DNA of 64,000 nt, taken from assembly GCF_000153185.1 (NCBI RefSeq), contig NZ_CH724149.1:671661-735660 (forward strand). Reading direction: 5' to 3'. The position numbers and the translations under genes are program-made. Positions 27,269-36,441 of this stretch are shown here, piece by piece. How positions within the stretch are numbered: the stretch's first letter is position 1; each line of letters opens with the position of its first letter. The notes beneath the pieces are model-generated. The model was not told the origin of the DNA and did no database searches. It saw only the letters and a program-made list of their open reading frames with translations. Source of the stretch: Reinekea blandensis MED297 (lineage in GTDB: Bacteria; Pseudomonadota; Gammaproteobacteria; Pseudomonadales; Natronospirillaceae).

Positions 27269-27291
27269 AGGCGCCGGTAGTTCCCGGCGCC
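27269..27291. repeat. Palindromic repeat copy 2, 10 bp from the cysK stop
   Basis: This is a perfect 8-bp dyad, GGCGCCGG, TAGTTC, CCGGCGCC. It matches copy 1 at 22 of 23 positions and lies 184 bp away in direct orientation (near-palindromic, so either orientation reads similarly). On the minus strand it is the first hairpin after cysK. It lacks a U-run, so it is at most a weak intrinsic terminator. Confidence 0.85.
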
Positions 27292-27301
27292 ATTTTCAGA
27301 C

Positions 27302-28240
27302 TCAGTCTTCAATCAGGTCTTCAAACAACTTGGTGGACAGGTAACGTTCACCAAAGGATGGAATGATAACCACGATGAGCTTGCCCGCGTTTTCATCCCG
27401 CTTGGCAAGTTCCAGTGCGCTCCAGACGGCGGCACCGGCGGAAATGCCGACCAGCAGGCCTTCTTCCGCGGCCATTGCCCGGGCCGTTGCAAAGGCGTCT
27501 TCATTGCTCACCTGTACAATCTCATCAATCAGAGCGGTGTCCAGAATTTCAGGAACAAAACCAGCCCCGATTCCCTGAATGGGGTGTGGACCTTTTTCGC
27601 CACCCGACAGAACGGGAGAGGCCGATGGCTCAACGGCCACCGCTTTAAACTCGGGTTTACGGTCTTTCAGCGCTCGGGCGACCCCGGTAATGGTGCCGCC
27701 GGTGCCAACACCACTGATCAGAATATCGGCTTGACCATCGGTATCGCGCCAGATTTCTTCAGCCGTGGTACGCGCATGAATGTCCGGGTTGGCGGGATTT
27801 TCAAACTGCTGCGGCATAAAGTAGCGATCCGGGTCTGCATCACGAATCGACTTGGCTTTGGCGATGGCGCCGCCCATGCCGTCAGGTCCGGGGGTGAGTA
27901 CCAACTCAGCCCCATACGCTTTCAGCAGCATGCGTCGTTCTTTCGACATGGTTTCCGGCATGGTCAGAATGCAGTCATAGCCTTTGGCTGCAGCCACCAT
28001 GGCCAGCGCAATACCGGTGTTGCCAGACGTCGGTTCTACGATGGTCATACCCGGTTTCAGCGCCCCGGCCTGTTCGGCCGCGTCGATCATGGCCGCGCCG
28101 ATACGATCTTTTACAGACTTGCCCGGATTAAAGTACTCCAGTTTGGCAACGACACGCGCTTTACTGTCTTTTGTCAGTCGGTTCAGCTCAACCAGCGGTG
28201 TGTTGCCAATCAGATCGGTGACGTTGTTTGCAATATTCAT
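27302..28240 (-). CDS. cysK: Cysteine synthase A (O-acetylserine sulfhydrylase)
   Basis: This is a 312-residue PLP enzyme that makes cysteine from O-acetylserine and sulfide. The PLP Lys is in [11 protein letters not shown], the substrate loop is PTSGNTG, the PLP-phosphate glycine loop is [13 protein letters not shown], and VGISAGAA is the closing region. The residues between 210 and 235 ([17 protein letters not shown]) fit CysK rather than CysM. An AGGAG ribosome-binding site precedes the ATG. The 3' side runs into the structured element at 27085-27291. Confidence 0.96.
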   Translation of the reverse strand: MNIANNVTDLIGNTPLVELNRLTKDSKARVVAKLEYFNPGKSVKDRIGAAMIDAAEQAGALKPGMTIVEPTSGNTGIALAMVAAAKGYDCILTMPETMSKERRMLLKAYGAELVLTPGPDGMGGAIAKAKSIRDADPDRYFMPQQFENPANPDIHARTTAEEIWRDTDGQADILISGVGTGGTITGVARALKDRKPEFKAVAVEPSASPVLSGGEKGPHPIQGIGAGFVPEILDTALIDEIVQVSNEDAFATARAMAAEEGLLVGISAGAAVWSALELAKRDENAGKLIVVIIPSFGERYLSTKLFEDLIED

Positions 28241-28406
28241 AAGACTCCTGTTCTCGGATGGTTCAACAGGAACAGTGTACGCAAGGCGCGCGGTTGAGGT
28301 TAATAATCATTTGTTACCATTCCAAAGAATCTGGTTATGACGATCTTGCGGATGGATGGCAAAGGCTCTACCGTCTGTTGCCTTCTGATCACTACGACGG
28401 TCCAAC

Positions 28407-29003
28407 ATGTCAAAAACCCTCAGTGCGCCGGTTTATACCGAGCTCGAAATCAAGAAAAGCCGGTTCCTGTGTTGGTTTGAACCGATCGAATCTGTGGAAC
28501 AGGTTAAGCAGCGATTGGAGGCTATTCGTCAGCAGCATCTGGATGCCCGTCACGTCTGTTACGCCTTTTACGTAAACAATAACAGCGGTATGGGTGATGA
28601 CGGAGAGCCTTCAGGGACCGCTGGGCGGCCTATGTTCAATGTGATCGCTCATAAAGATCTGCATAATGTGCTGGCCGTGGTGGTGCGTTATTTCGGCGGC
28701 ATCAAACTGGGGGCCGGCGGGTTGAGCCGTGCTTATGGTGGCGCGGTTTCGCAAGCCGCCGAACAGGCCGAGTTTGTTGTGCTGGAAGCGTCGCATCAAT
28801 TGAAACTGTCTTTTCCCTTTGCCTTGGAAAGCCAGATTCGCCGGGTCTTGAGCCGTTATGAGTTAACGTTGGATGCACCAGCGTATTCAGATCGTGTCAG
28901 CGCCACGGTGACGGTTACGGATTCTCAGGTGGAGGCGCTGCAGCAGGACCTTCAGGCATTGGCGCCCGCAGATCCAGACCTCGTCGTTGAGCGGGAAGAT
29001 TGA
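28407..29003 (+). CDS. yigZ: IMPACT/YigZ family protein
   Basis: This 198-residue protein is of the YigZ (UPF0029/IMPACT) family. The N-terminal domain has KKSRFLCWFEP, DARHVCYAFY, DDGEPSGTAGRPM and VVVRYFGGIKLGAGGLSRAYGG; the C-terminal alpha/beta domain (about 135-195) is DUF1949-like. The family is linked to translation-related regulation, but the bacterial role is unclear. Its last 89 bp overlap the 3' end of the convergent acyltransferase gene. Confidence 0.93.
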   Translation: MSKTLSAPVYTELEIKKSRFLCWFEPIESVEQVKQRLEAIRQQHLDARHVCYAFYVNNNSGMGDDGEPSGTAGRPMFNVIAHKDLHNVLAVVVRYFGGIKLGAGGLSRAYGGAVSQAAEQAEFVVLEASHQLKLSFPFALESQIRRVLSRYELTLDAPAYSDRVSATVTVTDSQVEALQQDLQALAPADPDLVVERED

Positions 29004-29727
29004 GCGCATCGGCAATCAGATGCATGCTTTTGTCGGCCAACTGACGTCGCGTCTGCTGTGGTTCTGACTGCAATGGCAGCAAGGTCAGATGCACGTCGGT
29101 TCGCCAGCGCCCCAGCACCCGCCAAAGGTTGGCCCCGAGACTTTCATCACCGAAGGCAATCGTTAACTCGGGTTGTGATGCGCAATGATATGACAGTGCG
29201 ACAGGCAAGACCGGTGTCTGTGAATCGATGGCGGCGGCAAACAAGCGTGGGTGAAACTGTCGCAGACCGTAGCCGTTACCGGTGGTGGCCTCGGGAAAAA
29301 ACGTCAGGCAATGATCCCGACTGAGATAGTCTTCGATTAACGACCGAACCTCACCGATTTCTCCGGCGCCCCGCTTTATAAACAAGGTCCCTGCCTGGTG
29401 CGCCATCCATCCGACAATCGGAATCTGTCTGAGCTCCGCTTTGGAGAGGAAGTAGGTTGGGATTTGGCTGCCAATGACAGGTATATCGAGCCAACTGATG
29501 TGATTGGCGCAGATCATCGCCGCCTGGTGAGCGTATTCTCCGTGTTGAATGACCCGGACGTTCATGATGACCAACATCGTCTGGTACCAGAACCGGGCCA
29601 GCTTCAATACCCGGCTTTGGTGAGATGGTCGGCGTTCAAATATTTTCAGCAGTAAAACAGACATCGCACCAATGAGCAGCAGGCACATCAGTAAGGTCAG
29701 GCGAAAAACTCGAAGTAACAGCGACAC
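28915..29727 (-). CDS. 1-acyl-sn-glycerol-3-phosphate acyltransferase family protein
   Basis: This 270-residue membrane-anchored PlsC-type acyltransferase has an N-terminal hydrophobic segment (LLMCLLLIGAMSVLLL). The catalytic HX4D box is NHISWLD, and the glycerophosphate-binding motif is FPEATT, slightly diverged from FPEGT. It transfers acyl groups in phospholipid synthesis, or possibly acts on lyso-ornithine lipid as in OlsA. The start is GTG at 29727. A Pro/Ala-rich C-terminal tail encodes the region overlapping yigZ antisense, so that tail may be recent or non-essential. Confidence 0.88.
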   Translation of the reverse strand: MSLLLRVFRLTLLMCLLLIGAMSVLLLKIFERRPSHQSRVLKLARFWYQTMLVIMNVRVIQHGEYAHQAAMICANHISWLDIPVIGSQIPTYFLSKAELRQIPIVGWMAHQAGTLFIKRGAGEIGEVRSLIEDYLSRDHCLTFFPEATTGNGYGLRQFHPRLFAAAIDSQTPVLPVALSYHCASQPELTIAFGDESLGANLWRVLGRWRTDVHLTLLPLQSEPQQTRRQLADKSMHLIADALNLPAQRRGLDLRAPMPEGPAAAPPPENP

Positions 29728-29834
29728 AGTCTAAAATCCGGATATACAGCGGATCGCGGAGTATATCATGGGATTCCCGAGGGACTGGAAATCACCATCG
29801 ATTACAGATTTTGTCGGATTTCATTTTCGTTGAT

Positions 29835-29881
29835 TTGCGTCATTAATAAGATCTTTCTAATATAAGAGAATTCTTATTAAT
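29835..29881 (+). promoter_or_regulatory. Promoter of the CoA-disulfide reductase gene inside a 10-bp inverted repeat
   Basis: TTGCGT (29835-29840) and TAATAT (29858-29863) are 17 bp apart. A perfect 10-bp inverted repeat, ATTAATAAGA (29842-29851) and TCTTATTAAT (29872-29881), brackets the -10 box with 20 bp between the arms. This is a likely operator; an ArsR-type persulfide or sulfide repressor is one possibility, by inference only. Confidence 0.55.
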
Positions 29882-29910
29882 TAGATTTTAACCTTTACAG
29901 GACAACGACC

Positions 29911-31569
29911 ATGACTAAGAAGATTGTAATTGTTGGCGGCGTCGCCGGCGGTGCATCGGCGGCGGCTCGAGCGAGACGCCTTAGTGAAGACGCTGACATC
30001 ATCGTGTTTGAACGCGACAGCTTCATCTCATTCGCCAACTGTGGACTGCCTTACCATATCGGGGGCGAAATCGAAGACCGGGATGCCTTGCTGGTTCAGA
30101 CACCGGAGTCAATGAAGGCCCGGTTTAATCTCGATATTCGCATTCAGTCGGAAGTGATTGGCGTTGATGCGGAGCGGCAAGAAGTCACGGTACGCGAACT
30201 GGCCAGCGGTCGGGAGTACAGCGAACGTTACGACGATCTGATTCTGTCACCGGGCGCGGTCCCGATTGTCCCGCCGATTCCGGGTGTGGACTCTGAGTCG
30301 GTATTTACCCTGCGCAATATCCCGGACATGGACCGGATCATCCGTAAGATTAACATCGAAGCACCACGCTCTGCGGTGGTCGTCGGCGGTGGTTATATCG
30401 GCATAGAAATGGCCGAAGCGCTGATACATCGCGGCATCGAAACGACCATGGTGGAACTGGCCAATCAGATCATGCCGCCTATGGACCCGGAAATGGCCGT
30501 GCCTTTGCATCAGGAAATGCGCCGAAACGGCGTTCGCCTGCAGTTGAGTGATGCATTGGAGAAAGTCGAGGAGACCGCTGAAGGACTCGAACTGTCGATG
30601 CGTTCTGGTCGTTCCCTGCAAACAGACATGGTGATTCTGGCCATCGGCGTCCGTCCGGAAAACACCCTGGCGACGATGGCGGGTCTGGCCATCGGCGAAA
30701 AAGGTGGCATTCAGGTCGACCGGACCATGAAAACCAGCCAACCAAACATCTGGGCGGTAGGGGATGCTGTCGAAGTCAGGGATTTTGTCACTGGTGCACC
30801 GGCGCAAATCCCGCTGGCCGGCCCGGCAAACCGACAAGGCCGGATTGCCGCAGACAACATCTTCGATCTGCATTCGGAGTACAAAGATACGCAGGGAACC
30901 GGTATCTGTAAGGTTTTTGAGTTGAGTGCGGCTTCAACCGGGGCCAGCGAGAAAATGTTGGTCGCCCAAGGCATCGACTATGAAAAAATTTACGTGCATG
31001 GCGCCGATCACGCTGGCTATTACCCGGGTGCGACACAGGTTCACCTTAAGCTGGTGTTCGATCCGAAAAACGGGCGGGTTCTGGGTGCTCAAGCGGTCGG
31101 GGCCAAAGGCGTCGACAAGCGCATCGATGTGCTCGCGACGGCGATCCGCGGTGGCATGACGGTCTTTGATCTTGAAGAGTTCGAGCTGTGTTATGCCCCG
31201 CCGTTCGGTTCCGCCAAGGATGTCATCAATCAGGCCGGCTTTGTCGCCAGCAACCTTTGTCGTGGTGAACATGCGGTCTGTCATGCCGAAGATTTGCCGG
31301 AGTTCAGTGACGACGTTGTTCTGGTGGATGTACGCAATCCAACGGAAATTACCGTGCTCGGTTCCATCGATGGCTCAGTCAATATCCCAGTGAACTCGCT
31401 GCGGGACAATCTTGATCGACTCCCGAAAGACAAGACGCTGGTGGTCTATTGTGCCGTTGGTCTGCGCGGTTATGTGGCCTATCGGATGCTGAAAAACCTG
31501 GGTTATCAGGTGAAAAACATGACCGGGGGCTACACCACCTATCAAATGGTTAAACGTATCGGTCAGTAA
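29911..31569 (+). CDS. CoA-disulfide/persulfide reductase with C-terminal rhodanese domain
   Basis: This 552-residue flavoprotein has an FAD site VIVGGVAGGASAAAR, the CoADR active-site Cys44 in FANCGLPYH, an NADH site VVVGGGYIGIEMAEAL and the second FAD motif IWAVGDAVEV. A rhodanese domain follows (about 455-552), with its Cys514 in VVYCAVGLRGY. This domain order is that of CoADR-RHD/Npsr enzymes, which reduce CoA disulfide, persulfides or polysulfide with NADH. It stands alone, one base from the convergent queG stop. Confidence 0.94.
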   Translation: MTKKIVIVGGVAGGASAAARARRLSEDADIIVFERDSFISFANCGLPYHIGGEIEDRDALLVQTPESMKARFNLDIRIQSEVIGVDAERQEVTVRELASGREYSERYDDLILSPGAVPIVPPIPGVDSESVFTLRNIPDMDRIIRKINIEAPRSAVVVGGGYIGIEMAEALIHRGIETTMVELANQIMPPMDPEMAVPLHQEMRRNGVRLQLSDALEKVEETAEGLELSMRSGRSLQTDMVILAIGVRPENTLATMAGLAIGEKGGIQVDRTMKTSQPNIWAVGDAVEVRDFVTGAPAQIPLAGPANRQGRIAADNIFDLHSEYKDTQGTGICKVFELSAASTGASEKMLVAQGIDYEKIYVHGADHAGYYPGATQVHLKLVFDPKNGRVLGAQAVGAKGVDKRIDVLATAIRGGMTVFDLEEFELCYAPPFGSAKDVINQAGFVASNLCRGEHAVCHAEDLPEFSDDVVLVDVRNPTEITVLGSIDGSVNIPVNSLRDNLDRLPKDKTLVVYCAVGLRGYVAYRMLKNLGYQVKNMTGGYTTYQMVKRIGQ

Positions 31570-31570
31570 A

Positions 31571-32644
31571 CTAACCCAATCGATTCAGCGCCCAGCGGAT
31601 ATGGTCGTCGACCAACTCCGACACACGCCCGAGGCCACGGGAGAGCGACTCTCTGGCTTCGGCCGTGACGGGCCCGTTACCTAGCGCCACCGCCAGGTTA
31701 CGTTGCCACTGCTCATACCCGATTCGACGGATGGCACTGCCTTCCGTTTTCTTCAGAAACTCCGCCTCAGACCAGTCAAACAGATCGACGAGGGCGCCGC
31801 CATCCAGCTCACTCCGGGGCTGAAAATCGGTTTCATCGGACACCGGGGCTTTGCGGTTGTGCGGACAGACCAGTTGGCAGTCATCGCACCCGTAGATCCG
31901 ATTACCCATGGCCGCTCGCAAATCCTCGGGGATGGCACCGCTGTACTCAATGGTGAGATAACTGATGCAACGGGTGGCATCCAAGACCCCATCGCTGACG
32001 AACGCGTCCGTTGGACAATCGACCATACATTGTTGGCACGAACCGCAGTGAGAGGCGGGGTTTGGTGAATCAAAGGGCAGGGCCAGGTTGGTACAGAGTT
32101 CGCCGAGAAAAAACGTACTGCCGTGTCCGGGGGCTAACAACAGACTGTTTTTACCGATCCAGCCGAGGCCTGAGTGGGCCGCCAGTTGTCGCTCCATCAC
32201 CGGAGCGCTGTCGACAAACGGGCGGGCGCCGTGATCTCCGGCAAGTTCGGTGATCTGGCGGGCAAAGTCGCTCAGCCGCTTGCGCAGAACTTTGTGATAG
32301 TCGCGCCCCAGGGCATAACGGGAGATGTAGGCGCGATCGGTTTGAGACAGCAGCGTTAACCCGTCGGCCGCTTCCGGCCAGTAATCCATGCGAACGCAGA
32401 TCACCGTTTTGGTCCCAGGGTGCAAACTGGCGGCATCAAAACGCTTATCGAGATTACGCTCCAGCCAGCCCATGTCGCCAGCGTAGCCCGCTTCCAGCCA
32501 CGACTCAAAGCCAGCGCGATGCTGTTCAGTGGACGGGTTGGCAAAGGTGACCGCCTGAAAACCAAGGTCGCGCCCCAGTGCCCTGATCTGTTCAGCCAGA
32601 GTTAACGGGTCGTAGGTTGAAATGAGGTCCGAACGTTCAGCCAT
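31571..32644 (-). CDS. queG: Epoxyqueuosine reductase
   Basis: From ATG 32644 this is a 357-residue cobalamin-dependent iron-sulfur enzyme that performs the last step of queuosine formation in tRNA. Motifs are RMDYWPEA near the cobalamin site, YALGRDYHKVLRKRL, and two 4Fe-4S clusters CGSCQQCMVDCP and CDDCQLVCPHN. The frame extends upstream to 32866, but those residues overlap tsaE and are unlike QueG. Sharing a divergent region with tsaE is the usual arrangement. Confidence 0.95.
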   Translation of the reverse strand: MAERSDLISTYDPLTLAEQIRALGRDLGFQAVTFANPSTEQHRAGFESWLEAGYAGDMGWLERNLDKRFDAASLHPGTKTVICVRMDYWPEAADGLTLLSQTDRAYISRYALGRDYHKVLRKRLSDFARQITELAGDHGARPFVDSAPVMERQLAAHSGLGWIGKNSLLLAPGHGSTFFLGELCTNLALPFDSPNPASHCGSCQQCMVDCPTDAFVSDGVLDATRCISYLTIEYSGAIPEDLRAAMGNRIYGCDDCQLVCPHNRKAPVSDETDFQPRSELDGGALVDLFDWSEAEFLKKTEGSAIRRIGYEQWQRNLAVALGNGPVTAEARESLSRGLGRVSELVDDHIRWALNRLG

Positions 32645-32732
32645 GGGTAAATTTATGTTGGGTCTCTCACAACGAAAGGGACTAATGATACACTCTGCGG
32701 CGTTTGCCTCAGGATTATTAAGCAGTTTTTTT

Positions 32733-33206
32733 GTGAAAAATGTATTCGATGAAGAACAGATGATGCCATTCGGGGGCGTCCTTGGACACTGTTGCCGAGG
32801 AGGCAGTGTGATATATCTCGACGGAACGCTGGGTATGGGGAAAACAACGTTGAGTCGCGCACTCATTCAGGGCTTGGGTTGGACGGACCGGGTTAAGAGT
32901 CCCACCTACACACTCTATGAACAGTATGACTTGCCCGATGTGCAGGTCTGCCACTTCGATCTGTACCGGTTGTCCGATCCGGAGGAACTCGAGTTTCTCG
33001 GTATCCGCGATCTCGACAGTCAACGCAGCATCTGGCTGATCGAATGGCCTGAGAAAGGCGACGGCTACCTGCCGCCAGCGGATATCCGCTTAACTTTGGC
33101 CCCCGGGACGGAAGATGATAACCGAACCCTGTCCCTGGACGGCCTGACGATGCGCGGGCAGCAGCAGGTACAGGCCGTCTCTGAGCAGCTTTGGGGGTGG
33201 GTATGA
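32733..33206 (+). CDS. tsaE: tRNA t6A biosynthesis ATPase TsaE
   Basis: This small ATPase is needed for threonylcarbamoyladenosine in tRNA. The P-loop is GTLGMGKTT, followed by [13 protein letters not shown], the HFDLYRL motif and EWPEKG. I chose GTG 32733 because it gives 157 residues, matching known TsaE proteins from the N-terminus on. ATG 32685 is an alternative with an AAAGGG sequence just upstream but adds 16 residues. The stop overlaps the amiC start (ATGA). NAD(P)HX epimerase/dehydratase, commonly between queG and tsaE, is absent here. Confidence 0.88.
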   Translation: MKNVFDEEQMMPFGGVLGHCCRGGSVIYLDGTLGMGKTTLSRALIQGLGWTDRVKSPTYTLYEQYDLPDVQVCHFDLYRLSDPEELEFLGIRDLDSQRSIWLIEWPEKGDGYLPPADIRLTLAPGTEDDNRTLSLDGLTMRGQQQVQAVSEQLWGWV

Positions 33207-34546
33207 TCCGTTGGCTTCTGGCTTTGTTCTGCACGGTGTCGATGGCGACCGCGTCCGTCGTGGATGGTGTCCGGATCTGGCCAGCACCGGACAACACCCG
33301 TTTGGTTCTGGACCTGAATGGCGCCGTTGAGCATTCGGTTTTAACGCTCAGAAATCCCGATCGCATCGTTCTGGATATTGAAGACGTTTCTCTGAATGCC
33401 GACCTGTCATCCCTCGACTTGACCGACTCTGGCATCAACCGGATTCGACACGCGGTCCGAAACGGTTCGGATTTGCGAATTGTGCTGGATATGGCGAGTG
33501 CCATGTCGCCGCGCAGTTTTGCCTTGCCCCCAAATGAACAGTACGGTCACCGGCTGGTGGTTGACCTGGAGCGGCCGTTGTTGGATGCCGCCACCGGTCG
33601 CGAGCAGGTTGAACCGGTGACGCGCAAAGACATCACCGATTTAAGTAATCAGAAGCGCGACATCATCGTTGTGATTGATGCCGGTCATGGCGGCGAAGAT
33701 CCCGGCGCGATTGGCCCTTCCCGGCTTCTGGAAAAAAATGTGGTCTTGTCGATCGCCCGCGAAGTCTATCGTCAACTGGAAGCAACGGAAGGATTCAAGC
33801 CGGTCATGGTGCGCGATGGCGACTACATTGTCGCCCTGAGTAAACGGCGTAATCTTGCGCGGGCGTCTAATGCTGACCTGTTCGTCTCGATCCACGCCGA
33901 TGCGTTTCACAACTCGTCTGCTTATGGGGCGTCAGTCTATGCACTGTCCAATGGCGGTTCCGTCAGTGCGGTTGCAAAATATTTGGCGGATCAGGAAAAC
34001 GCTGCTGACGTGATTGGCGGGATTAATGGCGTCAGTCTGGAAGATAAAGATGATGTACTGAAATCTGTTTTGGTCGATTTGTCGATGACGTCCACATTGC
34101 AGCGCTCTTTGGATGTCGGGCGTGTGGTTCTGAATGAAATGAGTCGCTTTGCCAGATTGCACGGTAATCGCAAAACGGTGGGTCAGGCTAACTTTGTGGT
34201 GCTGCGTGCTCCCGATGTTCCTTCGATCCTGGTTGAAACCGGTTTTATCAGTAACCCGACGGAAGAAAAAAATCTGGGTTCTGCCCGTTACCGGCAAAAG
34301 ATGGCAACGGCCATTCGCAACGGTATCGTCGGATATTTTGAAAAAACACCTCCGGAAGGCAGCTTCATCGCCTGGCGCCAACAGCAGCAATCGACCGTAC
34401 GTCGCTATACGGTTGCTAAAGGCGATACCTTATCGGCCATTGCCATCCGCAACGGGGTGTCGGTCAATGCCATTAAATCCATTAATAATCTCAGCAACAG
34501 CACGATCTGGGTGGGTCAGGTACTGCTGATTCCGGGAGCCTCATGA
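33203..34546 (+). CDS. amiC: N-acetylmuramoyl-L-alanine amidase (AmiB/AmiC family) with LysM
   Basis: This 447-residue exported amidase has a signal peptide ([14 protein letters not shown]), an AMIN domain (about 20-125), an Amidase_3 zinc domain (about 155-375) and a C-terminal LysM domain (about 400-447, [13 protein letters not shown]). Zinc-ligand motifs are [20 protein letters not shown] and the catalytic Glu in [10 protein letters not shown]. It splits septal peptidoglycan and would be the partner of the EnvC encoded at 16772-17962. LysM presence resembles AmiB; AMIN resembles both. Confidence 0.94.
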   Translation: MIRWLLALFCTVSMATASVVDGVRIWPAPDNTRLVLDLNGAVEHSVLTLRNPDRIVLDIEDVSLNADLSSLDLTDSGINRIRHAVRNGSDLRIVLDMASAMSPRSFALPPNEQYGHRLVVDLERPLLDAATGREQVEPVTRKDITDLSNQKRDIIVVIDAGHGGEDPGAIGPSRLLEKNVVLSIAREVYRQLEATEGFKPVMVRDGDYIVALSKRRNLARASNADLFVSIHADAFHNSSAYGASVYALSNGGSVSAVAKYLADQENAADVIGGINGVSLEDKDDVLKSVLVDLSMTSTLQRSLDVGRVVLNEMSRFARLHGNRKTVGQANFVVLRAPDVPSILVETGFISNPTEEKNLGSARYRQKMATAIRNGIVGYFEKTPPEGSFIAWRQQQQSTVRRYTVAKGDTLSAIAIRNGVSVNAIKSINNLSNSTIWVGQVLLIPGAS

Positions 34547-36441
34547 GTCAGGAATCGATCAACGAACAGCCTCGTAATATTGCAGTTTTATCGCCGAGGT
34601 TGGCGAACCAGATCGCGGCCGGGGAAGTAGTTGAACGCCCCGCGTCGGTGGTTAAAGAACTGATTGAAAACAGCCTCGATGCCGGTGCCACTCGGATCGA
34701 AATCGAAATTGAGCAGGGTGGTGTCAAGCTCATCCGCGTGCGTGATAACGGCCGGGGCATTCCGCAAGATGATCTCGCCTTGGCCCTGGCCCGCCATGCG
34801 ACCTCGAAAGTGTACTCATTAGACGAGCTGGAAGCTTTGGGTTCACTCGGGTTTCGTGGTGAAGCATTAGCGTCTGTCGCCTCGGTATCGCGGCTCACGC
34901 TGACCAGTAAACCAGCCAATCAGAGTGAGGCCTGGCAGGTTCAGAGCCATGGCCGGGACATGGCGACCGAGTTGGCGCCCGCCGCGCATACTGACGGCAC
35001 TACGGTTGAAGTTCGTGACTTATTTTTCAACACGCCGGCGCGACGAAAGTTTCTGCGTACTGAAAAAACCGAGTTCAATCATTTGGAAGAGGTTGTCAAA
35101 CGACAGGCTTTGTCACGGTTTGATGTCGCATTCTCATTACGACATAACAATCGCACCATTCATTCACTCAGAGCGGCGCATACTCAGGCTGAACAGCAGC
35201 GGCGGATTGCTCAGTTGCTGAAACCGGAGTTCATGACCAACGCGTTAGTGGTGGAGACAGAACGTGCAGGATTGAGGATGACCGGTTGGGTCGGCTTGCC
35301 AACCTTCTCCCGATCCATGCCGGACATGCAGTACTTTTTCGTCAATGGCCGGGTCGTTAAAGACAAGGTCATCGGTCATGCCGTCAAGCAGGCGTACCGT
35401 GATGTGCTCTATCACGGTCGTCACCCTTGTTTTGTCCTGTTTCTTGAGCTCGATAGCAGCGGTGTTGATGTCAATGTGCACCCGACCAAGCATGAAGTTC
35501 GGTTTCGGGATCAGCGTTTGGTTCATGATTTTCTGTTCAGTCAGTTGCATCGAGCACTAGCGGATGTGCGGCCGGAAAATGACGTTGGCTCGTCATTCGA
35601 CAACCCTATGACCGCACCGCCCCAACCACGTGTTTCCGGGCTGGAGGCAGGCGAGTTCCGTGGTCAGAACCACCTGGACATGAGACCGTCCGGGTCCGGC
35701 CCAATGGTCGATGCGTCAGCCTCGGGAACATCCTCATTGGGTGTATCAGAACAGGTTTCTTTCTATCAGCAGTTACAACAACCCGGGTCAGAGGCGGGTG
35801 CTGCCAATGCGGGTTTCACCCCGCAGCCGCAACTACCGCAATCTGAAACGCCGGATATGCCACCACTGGGTTTTGCCGTGGCCCAGCTTCATGGCATTTA
35901 TATCCTGTCGGAATCCGAGCAGGGGTTGATCATTGTTGACATGCACGCTGCACATGAACGGATTACCTATGAACGTATGAAACAACAGTACGATCATCAG
36001 GGTGTCCAGGCGCAACCTTTACTGGTGCCGCTGGCGTTATCGGTCAGCGAAAAAGAAGCCGATGCCGCCGAAGAGTTCAGTGCTTTGCTGCAGCAATTTG
36101 GTCTTGAGCTGCAGCGTTCGGGTCCGGAAAAAATGACCGTTCGTCAAGTGCCGGTCTATCTTCAGCAAGCCGATGTGGAGCCACTCGTCCGATCAGTCCT
36201 GGCTGATGTGATTCAGCACGAAACTTCCGACGCCATTCAGGCGCATCGCAACGAAATCCTATCGACCATGGCCTGCCATGGGTCAGTGCGCGCCAATCGC
36301 CGTCTCACCGTTCCGGAAATGAACGCTTTACTTCGTGATATGGAACGCACCGAACGCAGCGGGCAATGCAATCACGGTCGCCCGACCTGGACACAGTTGA
36401 CCCAGTCCGAGCTCGATAAGCTCTTTTTGAGGGGGCGTTAA
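34543..36441 (+). CDS. mutL: DNA mismatch repair protein MutL
   Basis: This is a 632-residue MutL. The GHKL ATPase motifs are [18 protein letters not shown] and [14 protein letters not shown]. The transducer domain (about 215-335) has [11 protein letters not shown], a Gln/Pro/Ser-rich linker follows (about 350-430), and the C-terminal dimerisation domain runs to the end ([27 protein letters not shown]). No DQHA-type endonuclease motif is seen; DMHAAHER is at its place. It couples MutS mismatch recognition to MutH-type or other incision. Confidence 0.97.
   Translation: MSQESINEQPRNIAVLSPRLANQIAAGEVVERPASVVKELIENSLDAGATRIEIEIEQGGVKLIRVRDNGRGIPQDDLALALARHATSKVYSLDELEALGSLGFRGEALASVASVSRLTLTSKPANQSEAWQVQSHGRDMATELAPAAHTDGTTVEVRDLFFNTPARRKFLRTEKTEFNHLEEVVKRQALSRFDVAFSLRHNNRTIHSLRAAHTQAEQQRRIAQLLKPEFMTNALVVETERAGLRMTGWVGLPTFSRSMPDMQYFFVNGRVVKDKVIGHAVKQAYRDVLYHGRHPCFVLFLELDSSGVDVNVHPTKHEVRFRDQRLVHDFLFSQLHRALADVRPENDVGSSFDNPMTAPPQPRVSGLEAGEFRGQNHLDMRPSGSGPMVDASASGTSSLGVSEQVSFYQQLQQPGSEAGAANAGFTPQPQLPQSETPDMPPLGFAVAQLHGIYILSESEQGLIIVDMHAAHERITYERMKQQYDHQGVQAQPLLVPLALSVSEKEADAAEEFSALLQQFGLELQRSGPEKMTVRQVPVYLQQADVEPLVRSVLADVIQHETSDAIQAHRNEILSTMACHGSVRANRRLTVPEMNALLRDMERTERSGQCNHGRPTWTQLTQSELDKLFLRGR

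Noticed and set aside
27025-27366. Short frames over the pmbA-cysK intergenic element
   Set aside because: They run through the inverted repeats and into the neighbouring gene ends; the pairing pattern explains the sequence better than coding.
27584-28297. A 237-codon open frame antisense to cysK
   Set aside because: Complement of a clear CysK gene; composition is rich in Arg, Gly, His and Phe as expected of a shadow frame, and it has no start context.
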